Assembly: GCA_034433305.1 (NCBI GenBank)
Contig: DAOUAM010000052.1
Location: forward strand, 3,043-67,042
Length of the DNA: 64,000 bases
DNA from: DAOUAM01 sp034433305
GTDB taxonomy: Bacteria > Chloroflexota > Dehalococcoidia > Lucifugimonadales > DAOUAM01
Reading direction: 5' to 3'
Of the stretch, positions 44,443 to 52,241 are shown piece by piece (the stretch's first letter is position 1; every line of letters starts with the position of its first letter). Both the position numbers and the translations under genes were made by a program. Below the pieces are notes generated by a model. It was not told the origin of the DNA, did not search any database, and worked only from the letters and a program-made list of their open reading frames with translations.

Positions 44443-46107
44443 TCAGTCTATGGAGACGATGTACGGATAATAGGGCTGCCCACCCTCCAGCGCCTGGCCT
44501 TCGGCCCCAGGGAAGGCCTCCAGGACCTGCGCCAGGGCGCTTTCGGCGTCCTCGCCGCTAACGTCAGCGCCGTAGTAGAGGGTGACGAAGTTGCCCTCGG
44601 CCACGCCGGCCTCGCGCAAGAGGGCCAGCAGGACCTGGGTCAGCTCGTCGCCTGCCGCGACGAGTTGGCGGTCCAGCAGGCCGATGAACTGCCCCTGCCT
44701 GACGGCGACGCCTCGAAGCGTCACTGGCCGGACCGCCCTGGTGATTTCGCCCGTGCGCACCCTGGCAAGCTCGCGCTCCATACTGCGCACGTTAGTCTCC
44801 AGGTCGCGCTCCGGATTGAAGGCCAGCAGCGCTGCCAGGCCCTGGGGAATGCTGGCGCTGGGCACAACTCGCATGGGCTTGCCGGCCATTTCAGCGGCCA
44901 ACCTGGCCGCCGGGACGATGTTGCGGTTGTTGGGCAGGAAGACCACGGCGTCGGCGGCGGCCCTGGTCACGGCGTCCAGTATCTCCTGCACGCTGGGATT
45001 CATGGTATCGCCGCCGGGCACGATTTCCACGGCCCCCTCCTGAAGGAAAAGCTCTTCCAGGCCTCTTCCCCAGGCCACGGCCACCACGCCCACGGGCACA
45101 GCCGGCGCCCTGACAGGGCGACGCTGGTACTGAGCATACTCGCGGTGCTGCCTGTCCATATCCTGGACGCGCAGCCCGCTTACCGTGCCCAGGGAGGCGG
45201 CGTAGTCTGTGATGGGAGCGGGGTCATCGGCGTGAACGTGGACGGTGACGGTGGCCTCGTCGCCGCCGACGACGGGCGAGCGGCCCAGGCTGGACATCCG
45301 CTCCCGGATGGCGTCGGGGTCGAGGCCCTGGCCCTGCAGCACGAAGTGGATGCAGTAGCCGTAGGTCTCCTCGGCGGCGGTCGCCAGGAAGCGCTCCGAG
45401 ACGGTGCCCGTGACGCCGTCCACGCCTACGGGTACCGGCGTGGCGATCTCCAGAGCGTCTATGTCCTGGCCCGCCAGGCAGGCCCTGAAGCCCTCCAGGA
45501 TGACGTAAATCCCCTGGCCTCCGGCGTCCACGACACCCGCCTCGCGCAGCACCGGTAGCAGCGTTGGTGTGAGCGCCACGGCCTCTCTGGCGGCGTCACA
45601 GATGGCATCCAGCAGGGCGGGGAGAGTGTCGCCGGCTGCGGCGCTGTCCTGGGCAGCCTGAGCGGCCCGGCTAATGACCGTGAGCACCGTGCCCTCCACT
45701 GGCTGCGCCACCGCCCTGTACGCCCTGTCCCGCGCCTGCTGGAAGGCCGAGGCCAACTCGGCGGGGCCAGCGTCGGCCTTGTCCTTGAGGCCATCGGCGA
45801 GGCCCTTGAAGAACATGGACAGGACGGCGCCGCTGTTGCCCTTGGCCGCCATGATGGAGCTCCTGGCCATAATGGCTGCCACCTCGCCGGCGGAGCCGCC
45901 CTGGAAAATCTCCACATCCCTGGTAGCCTCGCGCATGGTCGCGGACATGTTGGTGCCCGTGTCGCCGTCGGGCACGGGGTAAACGTTGAGGGCGTTCAGG
46001 ATGCCCGCATGCCGCTCCAGCACGCGCATGGCGGCGCAGAGCATGGCCCGCAAGTCGTGTCCGTCCAGGCGGGCCTTACCGGGGGGAATGCACTGGCGCT
46101 GACTCAT
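44443..46107 (-). CDS. fakA: Fatty acid kinase FakA / DAK2-domain protein
   Basis: A 554-residue protein. Residues ~20-200 are a DAK2 kinase domain with the Mg-ATP site NVYPVPDGDTGTNM (~42-55) and AKGNSGAVLSMFF. A middle and a C-terminal domain follow (GYCIHFVLQ; LPNNRNIVPAARLAAE; ALLREAGVAEGNFVTLYYG). This is the FakA/YloV layout. It phosphorylates fatty acids bound to FakB, which the next gene probably supplies. The ATG at 46107 is preferred over a TTG one codon earlier. fakA-degV-recG resembles the yloV-recG neighbourhood of Gram-positives. Confidence 0.92.
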   Translation of the reverse strand: MSQRQCIPPGKARLDGHDLRAMLCAAMRVLERHAGILNALNVYPVPDGDTGTNMSATMREATRDVEIFQGGSAGEVAAIMARSSIMAAKGNSGAVLSMFFKGLADGLKDKADAGPAELASAFQQARDRAYRAVAQPVEGTVLTVISRAAQAAQDSAAAGDTLPALLDAICDAAREAVALTPTLLPVLREAGVVDAGGQGIYVILEGFRACLAGQDIDALEIATPVPVGVDGVTGTVSERFLATAAEETYGYCIHFVLQGQGLDPDAIRERMSSLGRSPVVGGDEATVTVHVHADDPAPITDYAASLGTVSGLRVQDMDRQHREYAQYQRRPVRAPAVPVGVVAVAWGRGLEELFLQEGAVEIVPGGDTMNPSVQEILDAVTRAAADAVVFLPNNRNIVPAARLAAEMAGKPMRVVPSASIPQGLAALLAFNPERDLETNVRSMERELARVRTGEITRAVRPVTLRGVAVRQGQFIGLLDRQLVAAGDELTQVLLALLREAGVAEGNFVTLYYGADVSGEDAESALAQVLEAFPGAEGQALEGGQPYYPYIVSID

Positions 46108-46244
46108 CAACGTTGCCGGGAGCTACCTGTTGTGCTATCTTTGATACGTCGTTCACAATGACTTTTGTCTGCGCCCTTCGCTGGGCCGCCGGTGAAGTTT
46201 AACCGATTCTACCCAATCCTTTCGATGTTAGTCAAAGGTGAATT

Positions 46245-46448
46245 ATGGCAAGATGTGAGGTGTGTTTGAAGTCTGGGCAGACGGGGAACAACGTCAGCCA
46301 CTCCAAGCGCCATACCAAGACCCGCTGGTTTGCCAACGTCCACAGGGCAACGGTCATCCAGGACGGCAAGCCCAGGCAGATTAACATCTGCACCCGCTGC
46401 CTGCGGGGCCAGTACAAGTCTGCCAAGACTGCAAAGATAAAGGCCTGA
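46245..46448 (+). CDS. rpmB: 50S ribosomal protein L28
   Basis: A 67-residue bL28 protein of the large subunit. It keeps the zinc-binding pairs (CEVC at 4-7, CTRC at about 49-52), and the conserved GNNVSHSKRHTKTRWFANVH and RATVIQDGKPRQINICTRCL. The ATG follows AAAGGTG. It is a single gene divergent from fakA. A zinc-ligand form implies this is the C+ paralogue. Confidence 0.95.
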   Translation: MARCEVCLKSGQTGNNVSHSKRHTKTRWFANVHRATVIQDGKPRQINICTRCLRGQYKSAKTAKIKA

Positions 46449-46696
46449 ACAGGTAGCTATAACGGAGCGCCTCGCCCCCGGACGGGTGACGTGGCGTGCA
46501 GGCAGAGTCAGGCGTCACCCCTGTAGCACCCTGTCCAGTCTGTCACCTCGACAGGCGCGGGGCTTGCCGGAGGGTAGGCCATGGACTGGCCGACGCCATG
46601 CCCTTGGGTACTGTGGGTGAGGTAAGGTTGCATGCCACTCCACGCCCTTTCCGGCTCCGTGGGGACGGGGCACTCACTTTTGAGGCGGACTAGAAG

Positions 46697-47956
46697 TTGC
46701 ACATCCTTCTGGTAGGACTGAACCACAAGACGGCACCCCTGGAGGTGCGCGAGGAGGTCTCCTTCCCCCGGGAGGAGCTGCTGGACGCCCTCCCGCGCCT
46801 GAAGGAGAGGGTGGGCGAGGGCGTTATCCTGTCCACGTGCAACCGCACCGAGGTCTATACCATAGCCCACAGCGCTGCCAGTGCCGCCGGCGCAATCAGG
46901 CAGTTCGTGGCCGAGTACCACGGCCTGGCGGCGGAGGCGCTGTCTCCCCACCTGTACGAGTACACCGATGCCCGGGCCGCGCGCCACCTGTTCCGGGTGG
47001 CCGGCGGGCTGGACTCCATGGTGCTGGGCGAGCACCAGGTGCTGGGCCAGGTCAGGGCCGCGCTGACCGCCGCCTCCCGGTCAGGCTCCCTGGGCGTGCC
47101 GCTGTCCCGGCTGTTCCATGGCGCCATCCGCGCGGGCCGCCGTGTGCGCGAGGAGACGGACATAAGCCGCAACGCGCTGTCCATAAGCTACGCCGGCGTG
47201 CAGCTTGCCCAGCGCACCCTGGGCAGCCTGTCCGGCCTGCGGGTGCTGCTGGTGGGCGCCGGCGAGGCAGGCCAGCTCGTGGCCAGGGCACTTCGCCCTC
47301 TGGGAGTCAGCGACCTCATGATTGCCAACCGCACGCGGGCAAGGGCGGAGGAGCTGGCGCGCCAGTTGGGTGGCCGCACCGTGCCTATGGCGGAGCTCCA
47401 GCGCGCCCTGGTGGACGCCGACATAGTCATATCGGCCACCGACGCGCCGGGCGCCATCATAAGCAGGGACATGGTGAGGGAGGCTATGCCCCAGCGCGCC
47501 CAGAGGCTGCTCTTCCTCTTCGACCTGGCCGTGCCCCGCGACATAGACCCTCTGGCCGGGGAGATGGAAGGCGTCAGGCTGTTCAACATAGACGACCTCT
47601 CGGCCATCGCTGAGGAGAACCTGGAGACGCGCAGGCAGGCTGTGGCCGACGCCGAGGCCGTCATCGAGGAGGAGCTGGCGCGGTTCATGAGGTGGTGGGA
47701 GTCCCTGGAGGCGCTGCCAGTGTTCAGGGCGCTGCGCCGCCAGGCCGAGGACATCCGCCAGCGGGAGTTGGCCCGCGCCCTGCGCAAGCTTTCCAGCCTC
47801 ACGCCAGAGCAGCAGGAAGTCGTCAACGCCCTCACCCGCTCCATCGTCCGCAAGCTGCTCCACGACCCGACCATCGCCCTGAAGCAAGGCTCCAGCGCCC
47901 AACTCCAGGCGGCGCGGGAGCTTTTCAGGCTGCAGGATGGGGGGACCCAGTACTGA
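46697..47956 (+). CDS. hemA: Glutamyl-tRNA reductase
   Basis: A 419-residue enzyme that reduces glutamyl-tRNA to glutamate-1-semialdehyde, the first committed step of tetrapyrrole synthesis. The catalytic Cys48 lies in STCNRTEVY, and GLDSMVLGEHQVLGQV carries the conserved His. The NADPH Rossmann motif is VLLVGAGEAGQLVARAL. The C-terminal dimerisation helix ends the protein. The start is TTG: an in-frame TAG two codons upstream excludes a longer form. Other heme genes are not in the window. It supplies siroheme for the sulfite reductase nearby, among other uses. Confidence 0.95.
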   Translation: MHILLVGLNHKTAPLEVREEVSFPREELLDALPRLKERVGEGVILSTCNRTEVYTIAHSAASAAGAIRQFVAEYHGLAAEALSPHLYEYTDARAARHLFRVAGGLDSMVLGEHQVLGQVRAALTAASRSGSLGVPLSRLFHGAIRAGRRVREETDISRNALSISYAGVQLAQRTLGSLSGLRVLLVGAGEAGQLVARALRPLGVSDLMIANRTRARAEELARQLGGRTVPMAELQRALVDADIVISATDAPGAIISRDMVREAMPQRAQRLLFLFDLAVPRDIDPLAGEMEGVRLFNIDDLSAIAEENLETRRQAVADAEAVIEEELARFMRWWESLEALPVFRALRRQAEDIRQRELARALRKLSSLTPEQQEVVNALTRSIVRKLLHDPTIALKQGSSAQLQAARELFRLQDGGTQY

Positions 47957-47981
47957 GGGGGCGGGGCGTCTAGAGATAGAA

Positions 47982-48015
47982 AGGCCAGGGCCTGCGTTGT
48001 CGCAGGCCCTGGTGG
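47982..48015. terminator. Bidirectional hairpin between hemA and the HTH regulator
   Basis: A 12-bp perfect stem (47985-47996 with 48001-48012, loop TTGT) lies between converging genes. On the minus strand it is followed by CCTTTCTATC, so it fits the regulator's terminator better than that of hemA, whose side lacks a T-run. Confidence 0.65.
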
Positions 48016-48057
48016 TCTATGGAGGGTCGTGGCCCGGAAGGGGCCTGGCCGTGGTTA

Positions 48058-48594
48058 CTAGAGGACTGCGTTCTTCTTGAGGGGCAGGGTGGACAGCGTG
48101 TTCCTGATGTCAGTGCCGGAGGTAGGCCGCTTCATCAGGGTGAAGGGGCCAATCTCCATGGCCTGGTCGAAGAGCTTGCCGTCTGGTGCGCCCACAATGA
48201 TGACCACCTGGGTGTTTTCCGAGGTGGCCCGGATGCGCCGGAACGCCTCCAGGGCTGACTTCTTGAGTTCCAGGAACGCCACGTCGAACTGGCGCTGGCC
48301 CACCAGGGCAGCGGCCTCCTCGGCGTTGGACACGGTCAGGACGTCGAAGGCCTCCGAGGGCAACTCCGAGTCGAAGAGCTGCCTTGTGGCCTGGTCGCTG
48401 TCCACTACTAGCACCGACGTTCGCTGACCGATGCGCAGGGAGCGGATCCACTCGTCAATGTCGGTCCGGAAGAACCGCCACTGATGGCCGATACGGGATG
48501 CCGGGATGCTTCCCTCTTTGAGCATCTTGTAGATGGTCATCCTGTCCAGCCGCAGGTACTCGCTCAGTTCTCTGACCGTCATTGGCGGCTCCAA
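48058..48594 (-). CDS. HTH (excisionase-type) plus degenerate receiver domain regulator
   Basis: A 178-residue two-domain regulator. Residues ~4-50 are a MerR/excisionase-type helix-turn-helix (MTVRELSEYLRLDRMTIYKM, then GHQWRFFRTDIDEWIRS). Residues ~60-178 resemble a response-regulator receiver (TSVLVVDSDQATRQLF, then LVGQRQFDVAFLELKK). The position of the phospho-accepting Asp reads Glu (FLELKK), while the K-R-P switch region (LMKRPT) is kept, so it probably does not take part in phospho-relay. AAGGAGG sits eight bases before a TTG, which is chosen as start over an upstream GTG at 48618. No histidine kinase is adjacent. Confidence 0.75.
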   Translation of the reverse strand: MEPPMTVRELSEYLRLDRMTIYKMLKEGSIPASRIGHQWRFFRTDIDEWIRSLRIGQRTSVLVVDSDQATRQLFDSELPSEAFDVLTVSNAEEAAALVGQRQFDVAFLELKKSALEAFRRIRATSENTQVVIIVGAPDGKLFDQAMEIGPFTLMKRPTSGTDIRNTLSTLPLKKNAVL

Positions 48595-48659
48595 AGCCTT
48601 TTCCTCCTTAACGTACACTTGGCAACTCTCCTCCGTCAGAATTTCATGCAGGCTTGTTA

Positions 48660-48688
48660 GTTATATATTATCTTGAAATGGCTTTAAA
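48660..48688 (-). promoter_or_regulatory. Putative promoter of the HTH/pseudo-receiver gene
   Basis: On the minus strand TTTAAA (48688-48683) and TATAAC (48665-48660) are 17 bases apart in an AT-rich island. A GGCTTT/AAAGCC inverted repeat overlaps the -35 side (48680-48695) and could be an operator. Confidence 0.5.
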
Positions 48689-49123
48689 TAAAAGCCTTTT
48701 CCCCTAAAATCCGGTTTATATACCACATCAGTCCCCTGTTATATGAACGCTCCGCCATGCCGGGAAGTTGCCTGTGCATCCTGGCTGGGCAGGGCGTGGG
48801 ACCTCGTGGTGTCCAGGCCAGGTGGTCCACCACCGCTGTGTCATGGGCGTCCGCTGGCGGTGAGTGACAGGCGCCGGGTGAGGCTGTGGCTGTGGGGAGG
48901 ACAGGCTTTCCCTGACTGATGGACGGGAGGGAGCTTTCCATCAGCAGAGCAGCGATGAGGCCAGGTGACCTTTAATGTGTGTGACGTAACCGTATCTACC
49001 TTGCTCTCTAGCACTCAGTCCCCGGGGCGCCACGCTGACAGCGCGCCAGGGCAACCTCGCAGCCATCAGGCCGGTGCGGCCTGCGCTCGCGGCCACTTCC
49101 ACGATAGAAGGGCCCCTGTTTCT

Positions 49124-49151
49124 TTGATAACCTTCCAGTAAAGTTTATCAA
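49124..49151. promoter_or_regulatory. Inverted repeat TTGATAA-N14-TTATCAA
   Basis: Two perfect 7-base arms (49124-49130 and 49145-49151) face each other across 14 bases in an AT-rich patch 270 bases upstream of the Clp1-like gene. The centre-to-centre distance of 21 bases, two helical turns, suits a dimeric regulator. No known regulator is assigned. Confidence 0.4.
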
Positions 49152-49223
49152 GCTGGGGAACGTTGTGTCAATCTGGGATAATGCATGCATGACAATGCTA
49201 TGAACCGGCCAGCGAAACAAATA

Positions 49224-49253
49224 TTGAGATATAACATAACTTGTATTATATCT
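49224..49253 (+). promoter_or_regulatory. Promoter overlapped by a 27-bp near-palindrome
   Basis: TTGAGA (49224-49229) and TATATC (49247-49252) are 17 bases apart. The span 49227-49253 is a near-palindrome with arms AGATATAA and TTATATCT; 11 of 13 arm positions pair. It would let a regulator cover both promoter boxes. It probably drives the Clp1-like gene. Confidence 0.5.
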
Positions 49254-49420
49254 TGCTATATCGCCGGCGCTCCCCTGTGGCATTGCCGCGTGGCGCCGCT
49301 CCGCCATGGTGGCACGCGGTCAACAGAGGGGTGTATATTGGGTGTGACGCCAAGCTTCAGAGGCCTGCCCTTGGCCAGGCAGGCCAGCCATAAAGGGCAA
49401 GGGACCCAGGCCGGCCGCAG

Positions 49421-50320
49421 ATGGTCCAGATAGAGTACGCCTGGCGGGAACTGCTGCGCAAGCTGGAAGGGGGTGGCCCCTGGCGGAGCGTCTTTGTCAT
49501 AGGCTCCACAGGCTCGGGCAAGACCACCTTCTGCCGTTTCCTGGGGGAGTGGCTGTCCAGGCGCTGGCGCACCGCCGCCGTGGACTGTGACCCGGGGCAA
49601 TCGGCCCTGGGGCTGCCCACCAGCCTGGCCCTGGCATGGGAGCCCTGGGACGGTGGCCGCCCGCTGGCGCTGCGCTTCGTCGGCTCCACCTCGCCCGCTG
49701 GCCACTTCCTGGCGATGCTCTCCGGCGTCAAGCGCCTGGCCGACCTGGCAGTGGCTGAGGGCGCGCAGAAGCTGGTCTTTGACTCCTCTGGTTACATGGA
49801 CTTCGAGGCAGGCCGGGAGTTCCACTTCCACCTGGTGGACATGCTGGGGCCTGACCACCTGGTGGCTATCCAGCAGGGCGCGGAGCTGGAGCCGCTGCTG
49901 GGCTGGTTTGCCCGTGGGCTGAGGCCACGCGTCCACCGGCTGCCCGTCTCCAGCGCCGTCAGGGTGCGCAGCCGGGAGGAGCGCCGCGCCTACCGTGAGG
50001 GGAAGTTCGCGGCCTACTTCGCCGGGGCCACGCTCCAGGCCCTGCCCCTGGACGGCATAGGCCTCGTTGGCGTGGACAGCGCCCGGGGCCGGGAAGGGGA
50101 GTGGCGCCAGCGGCTGGTGGCCCTGTGCGACCGGCGCGGCTTTGTGGTGGCCCTGGGCATCGGGGAGGCGCTGGACCTGGAGCGCGGCGTGCTGTGGCTG
50201 CGCGCGCCGGCCTTCGAGCCGGGGCAGGTCGCCCTGATCATGCCTGGCTCCCTCAGACTGGACTCCTCGGGGCGGGAAATCTGGCCCAGCCTGGCGGGGG
50301 ATATTGACAAACGCACCTGA
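49421..50320 (+). CDS. Clp1/Grc3-like polynucleotide 5'-hydroxyl kinase
   Basis: A 299-residue P-loop protein. Walker A is GSTGSGKTTFCRFL (~28-41), followed by the CLP1_P hallmark AVDCDPGQSALGLPTS (~52-67). KLVFDSSGYMDFEAGREFHF matches the lid/base region of RNA 5'-kinases of the Clp1/Nol9/Grc3 type. Such enzymes phosphorylate RNA (or DNA) 5'-OH ends. Bacterial members are poorly studied. The gene is monocistronic, behind a possible regulated promoter, and is followed by a terminator. RtcA, which acts on RNA 3' ends, is encoded at 28622. An ATP-binding role other than RNA kinase is possible. Confidence 0.78.
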   Translation: MVQIEYAWRELLRKLEGGGPWRSVFVIGSTGSGKTTFCRFLGEWLSRRWRTAAVDCDPGQSALGLPTSLALAWEPWDGGRPLALRFVGSTSPAGHFLAMLSGVKRLADLAVAEGAQKLVFDSSGYMDFEAGREFHFHLVDMLGPDHLVAIQQGAELEPLLGWFARGLRPRVHRLPVSSAVRVRSREERRAYREGKFAAYFAGATLQALPLDGIGLVGVDSARGREGEWRQRLVALCDRRGFVVALGIGEALDLERGVLWLRAPAFEPGQVALIMPGSLRLDSSGREIWPSLAGDIDKRT

Positions 50321-50430
50321 CACTGGTACAGTTGCACACGATGTCTAACCCAAGCGTTCTGTGCTTCTGTTGTTGTATGAGGACATAGGGCGCAGCGACC
50401 GCTGCGGCTAGACTGACTGCTGCCAGTTCG

Positions 50431-50478
50431 GGTTGCGCCCCTCAAGTAAAGAAGCTCTTGAGGGGCGCAACCTTTTTT
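50431..50478 (+). terminator. Terminator or attenuator directly before the sulfite reductase gene
   Basis: A 16-bp perfect stem (GGTTGCGCCCCTCAAG, 50431-50446, with 50457-50472) has a 10-base loop and is followed by six T. It ends only 26 bases before the sulfite reductase ATG, and the ribosome site GGGGAGG lies within those bases. There is no room for a full promoter after it, so it may be a regulated attenuator. A GCAGCG/CGCTGC hairpin (50390-50403) lies upstream in the leader. Confidence 0.8.
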
Positions 50479-50504
50479 ATTGTGTTCCTCCGGGGAGGTG
50501 GAAG

Positions 50505-52202
50505 ATGGACCGACAGGCCCACATCCCAACCGGGCAAGCCCAGCCCAGGAAGCTGGACATACCCACTTGGGACGATGTTTACAAGCGCAACAGCATCGAG
50601 CGCATGAAGCGGGAGAAGTTCCCGCTGGACATCGTCAACGAGCTGCCCCAGCTCATTGCCACCGGGTACGAAGCGCTGCCGGAGGAGGATATAGTGCGGC
50701 TCCAGTGGTGGGGCCTCTACCATGACAAGCCCAAGGTAGGCTACTTCATGATGCGCATCAAGATACCCGGCGGCCATCTCCAGCCTCGCCAGTTCCGGGC
50801 CATCGGCGAGATCTCCAACCGCTTTGGCAGGGGCTATGGCGAGCTTAGCACGCGCCAGAACGTGCAGCTCCACTGGATAAGGCTGGACGACCTGCCGGCC
50901 GTCTTTGACTTCCTGAAGGCCAACGAGCTGACCACGGCCGGCGGCTGCGGGGACACGGTGCGCAACATCACGGGCTGTCCTGTCGCTGGCATAGACCAGG
51001 AGGAGCTTTTCGACGTCCAGCCGGTGATCGAGGCCGCGGCCAGGTACTTCTACGGCAACCGCGAGTTCTCGGACCTGCCTCGTAAGCACAAGTACACCAT
51101 CAGCGCTTGCCCGTACCAGTGCAACGCCCCGGAGGTCCACTGCATCGGGCTGGTGGGCGTTGTCAAGGACGGACGCCAGGGCTTCGCGGTGCGCATCGGC
51201 GGCGGGCTGTCGGCCCAGCCACGCATCGCCAGGGACATGGGGGTGTTCGTGCCAGCCGAGGATACTATCAGCGTGCTGGCCGCCATCACGGGCGTCTGGC
51301 GGGACAACCCGCGCTACCGCATGAGCCGCGCCAAGGCCCGGCTCAAGTTCATGGTGGACGACTACGGCCCCCAGGAGATGCGCCGCATGGTGGAGGAGCG
51401 CCTGGGCCGCAAGCTGGAGGACTTCGCGGCGCCCGTGCCCATCGGCGAGACCAGCCACCTGGGCATACACAAGCAGAAGCAGCGTGGCCTGTCCTACATC
51501 GGCTTCCCCGTCTCCATCGGCTGGATGTCCGGCGACCAGATGAAGCGCGTGGCCGACATCGCCGAGGAGGTGGGCGCCGATATCCGCCTCACCCGTGACC
51601 AGAACTTCATCATCGGCAACGTGCCCAACAGGCAGGTGAGGCAGGTGGTGCGCAGGGTCGGCGAGGCAGGCTTCCCGCTGACCATCAACCACATCTACGG
51701 CGTGTCCATCGGCTGCACCGGCGAGCCTTTCTGCAACTACTCGGTGACCGAGACCAAGGAGAAGCTGAAGGAGGTGCTGGAGCGCCTGGACGCCCGCTTT
51801 GGCCAGGAGGTGTCCAACCTGAAGGTGTACCTGGACGGCTGCCCTCACGCCTGTGGTCAGCACTGGGTCGGCGACATCGGCCTCATGGGCACCACCGGCC
51901 GCGCCGAGACGGGCCAGAAGCTCCAGGCCTTCGACATCATCCTGCGCGGCGGCCTGGGGAGAAAGACGGCCATCGGCAGGCAGGTGCTGCGCCGCGTCCC
52001 CAGCGCCCGGGCCACCGAGTACGTGGAGCGGCTGGTGGCGGCGTGGCTGGAGGAGAAGCGCGCCCTCAACGGCCAGGGCGACGGGTCCTCCTTCAGGGAC
52101 TTCTGCGACAGGCACAGCGACGAGGAGATCGCGACCATCGCCACCGGCGGGCAGGCCGTCGGGGCTGCAGCGGCGCAGGCCGCCGACAACGACGGCGCCT
52201 AG
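50505..52202 (+). CDS. sir: Siroheme sulfite/nitrite reductase, ferredoxin type
   Basis: A 565-residue siroheme and [4Fe-4S] enzyme with two ferredoxin-like/siroheme half-domains. The first half carries GELSTRQNVQLHWI, the second RLTRDQNFIIGNV. Cluster ligands are CTGEPFC (CX5C) and CPHAC (CX3C) near residues 407 and 450. It catalyses six-electron reduction of sulfite, or of nitrite in related proteins. cysH follows 39 bases downstream, which favours assimilatory sulfite reduction. The ATG follows GGGGAGGTGGAAG. A possible attenuator lies just upstream. The C-terminal ~20 residues are an Ala-rich tail. Confidence 0.92.
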   Translation: MDRQAHIPTGQAQPRKLDIPTWDDVYKRNSIERMKREKFPLDIVNELPQLIATGYEALPEEDIVRLQWWGLYHDKPKVGYFMMRIKIPGGHLQPRQFRAIGEISNRFGRGYGELSTRQNVQLHWIRLDDLPAVFDFLKANELTTAGGCGDTVRNITGCPVAGIDQEELFDVQPVIEAAARYFYGNREFSDLPRKHKYTISACPYQCNAPEVHCIGLVGVVKDGRQGFAVRIGGGLSAQPRIARDMGVFVPAEDTISVLAAITGVWRDNPRYRMSRAKARLKFMVDDYGPQEMRRMVEERLGRKLEDFAAPVPIGETSHLGIHKQKQRGLSYIGFPVSIGWMSGDQMKRVADIAEEVGADIRLTRDQNFIIGNVPNRQVRQVVRRVGEAGFPLTINHIYGVSIGCTGEPFCNYSVTETKEKLKEVLERLDARFGQEVSNLKVYLDGCPHACGQHWVGDIGLMGTTGRAETGQKLQAFDIILRGGLGRKTAIGRQVLRRVPSARATEYVERLVAAWLEEKRALNGQGDGSSFRDFCDRHSDEEIATIATGGQAVGAAAAQAADNDGA

Positions 52203-52241
52203 CCCTCGCACAACGGCATTTTTGAGCAGGAGAGCAGCGGA

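Larger units (their letters stand above)
48696..49420. other. Long regulatory-looking intergenic region
   Basis: About 720 bases without a supported gene lie between the HTH regulator and the Clp1-like kinase. The left half is GC-rich and featureless to the eye. The right half (49110-49260) is AT-rich, with an inverted repeat at 49124-49151 and an operator-like palindrome over a promoter at 49224-49253. Small open frames here lack ribosome sites. Confidence 0.55.

Noticed and set aside
46121..46458. 11-base inverted match AGCTACCTGTT / AACAGGTAGCT flanking rpmB
   Set aside because: A single short match with no structural continuation; could be chance.
46449..46696. Short frame 46496-46693 between rpmB and hemA
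   Set aside because: GTG start without a ribosome site and no recognisable family; it is in the hemA frame but ends at a TAG before the hemA TTG.
49185..49433. 82-codon plus-strand frame in the regulatory island
   Set aside because: It covers the palindromes and promoter before the Clp1-like gene and resembles no protein.
50321..50430. SAM riboswitch in the sulfite reductase leader
   Set aside because: The SAM-I core (GAGGGA, GGCAACC in register) and the SAH riboswitch core are not visible; only the terminator is supported.
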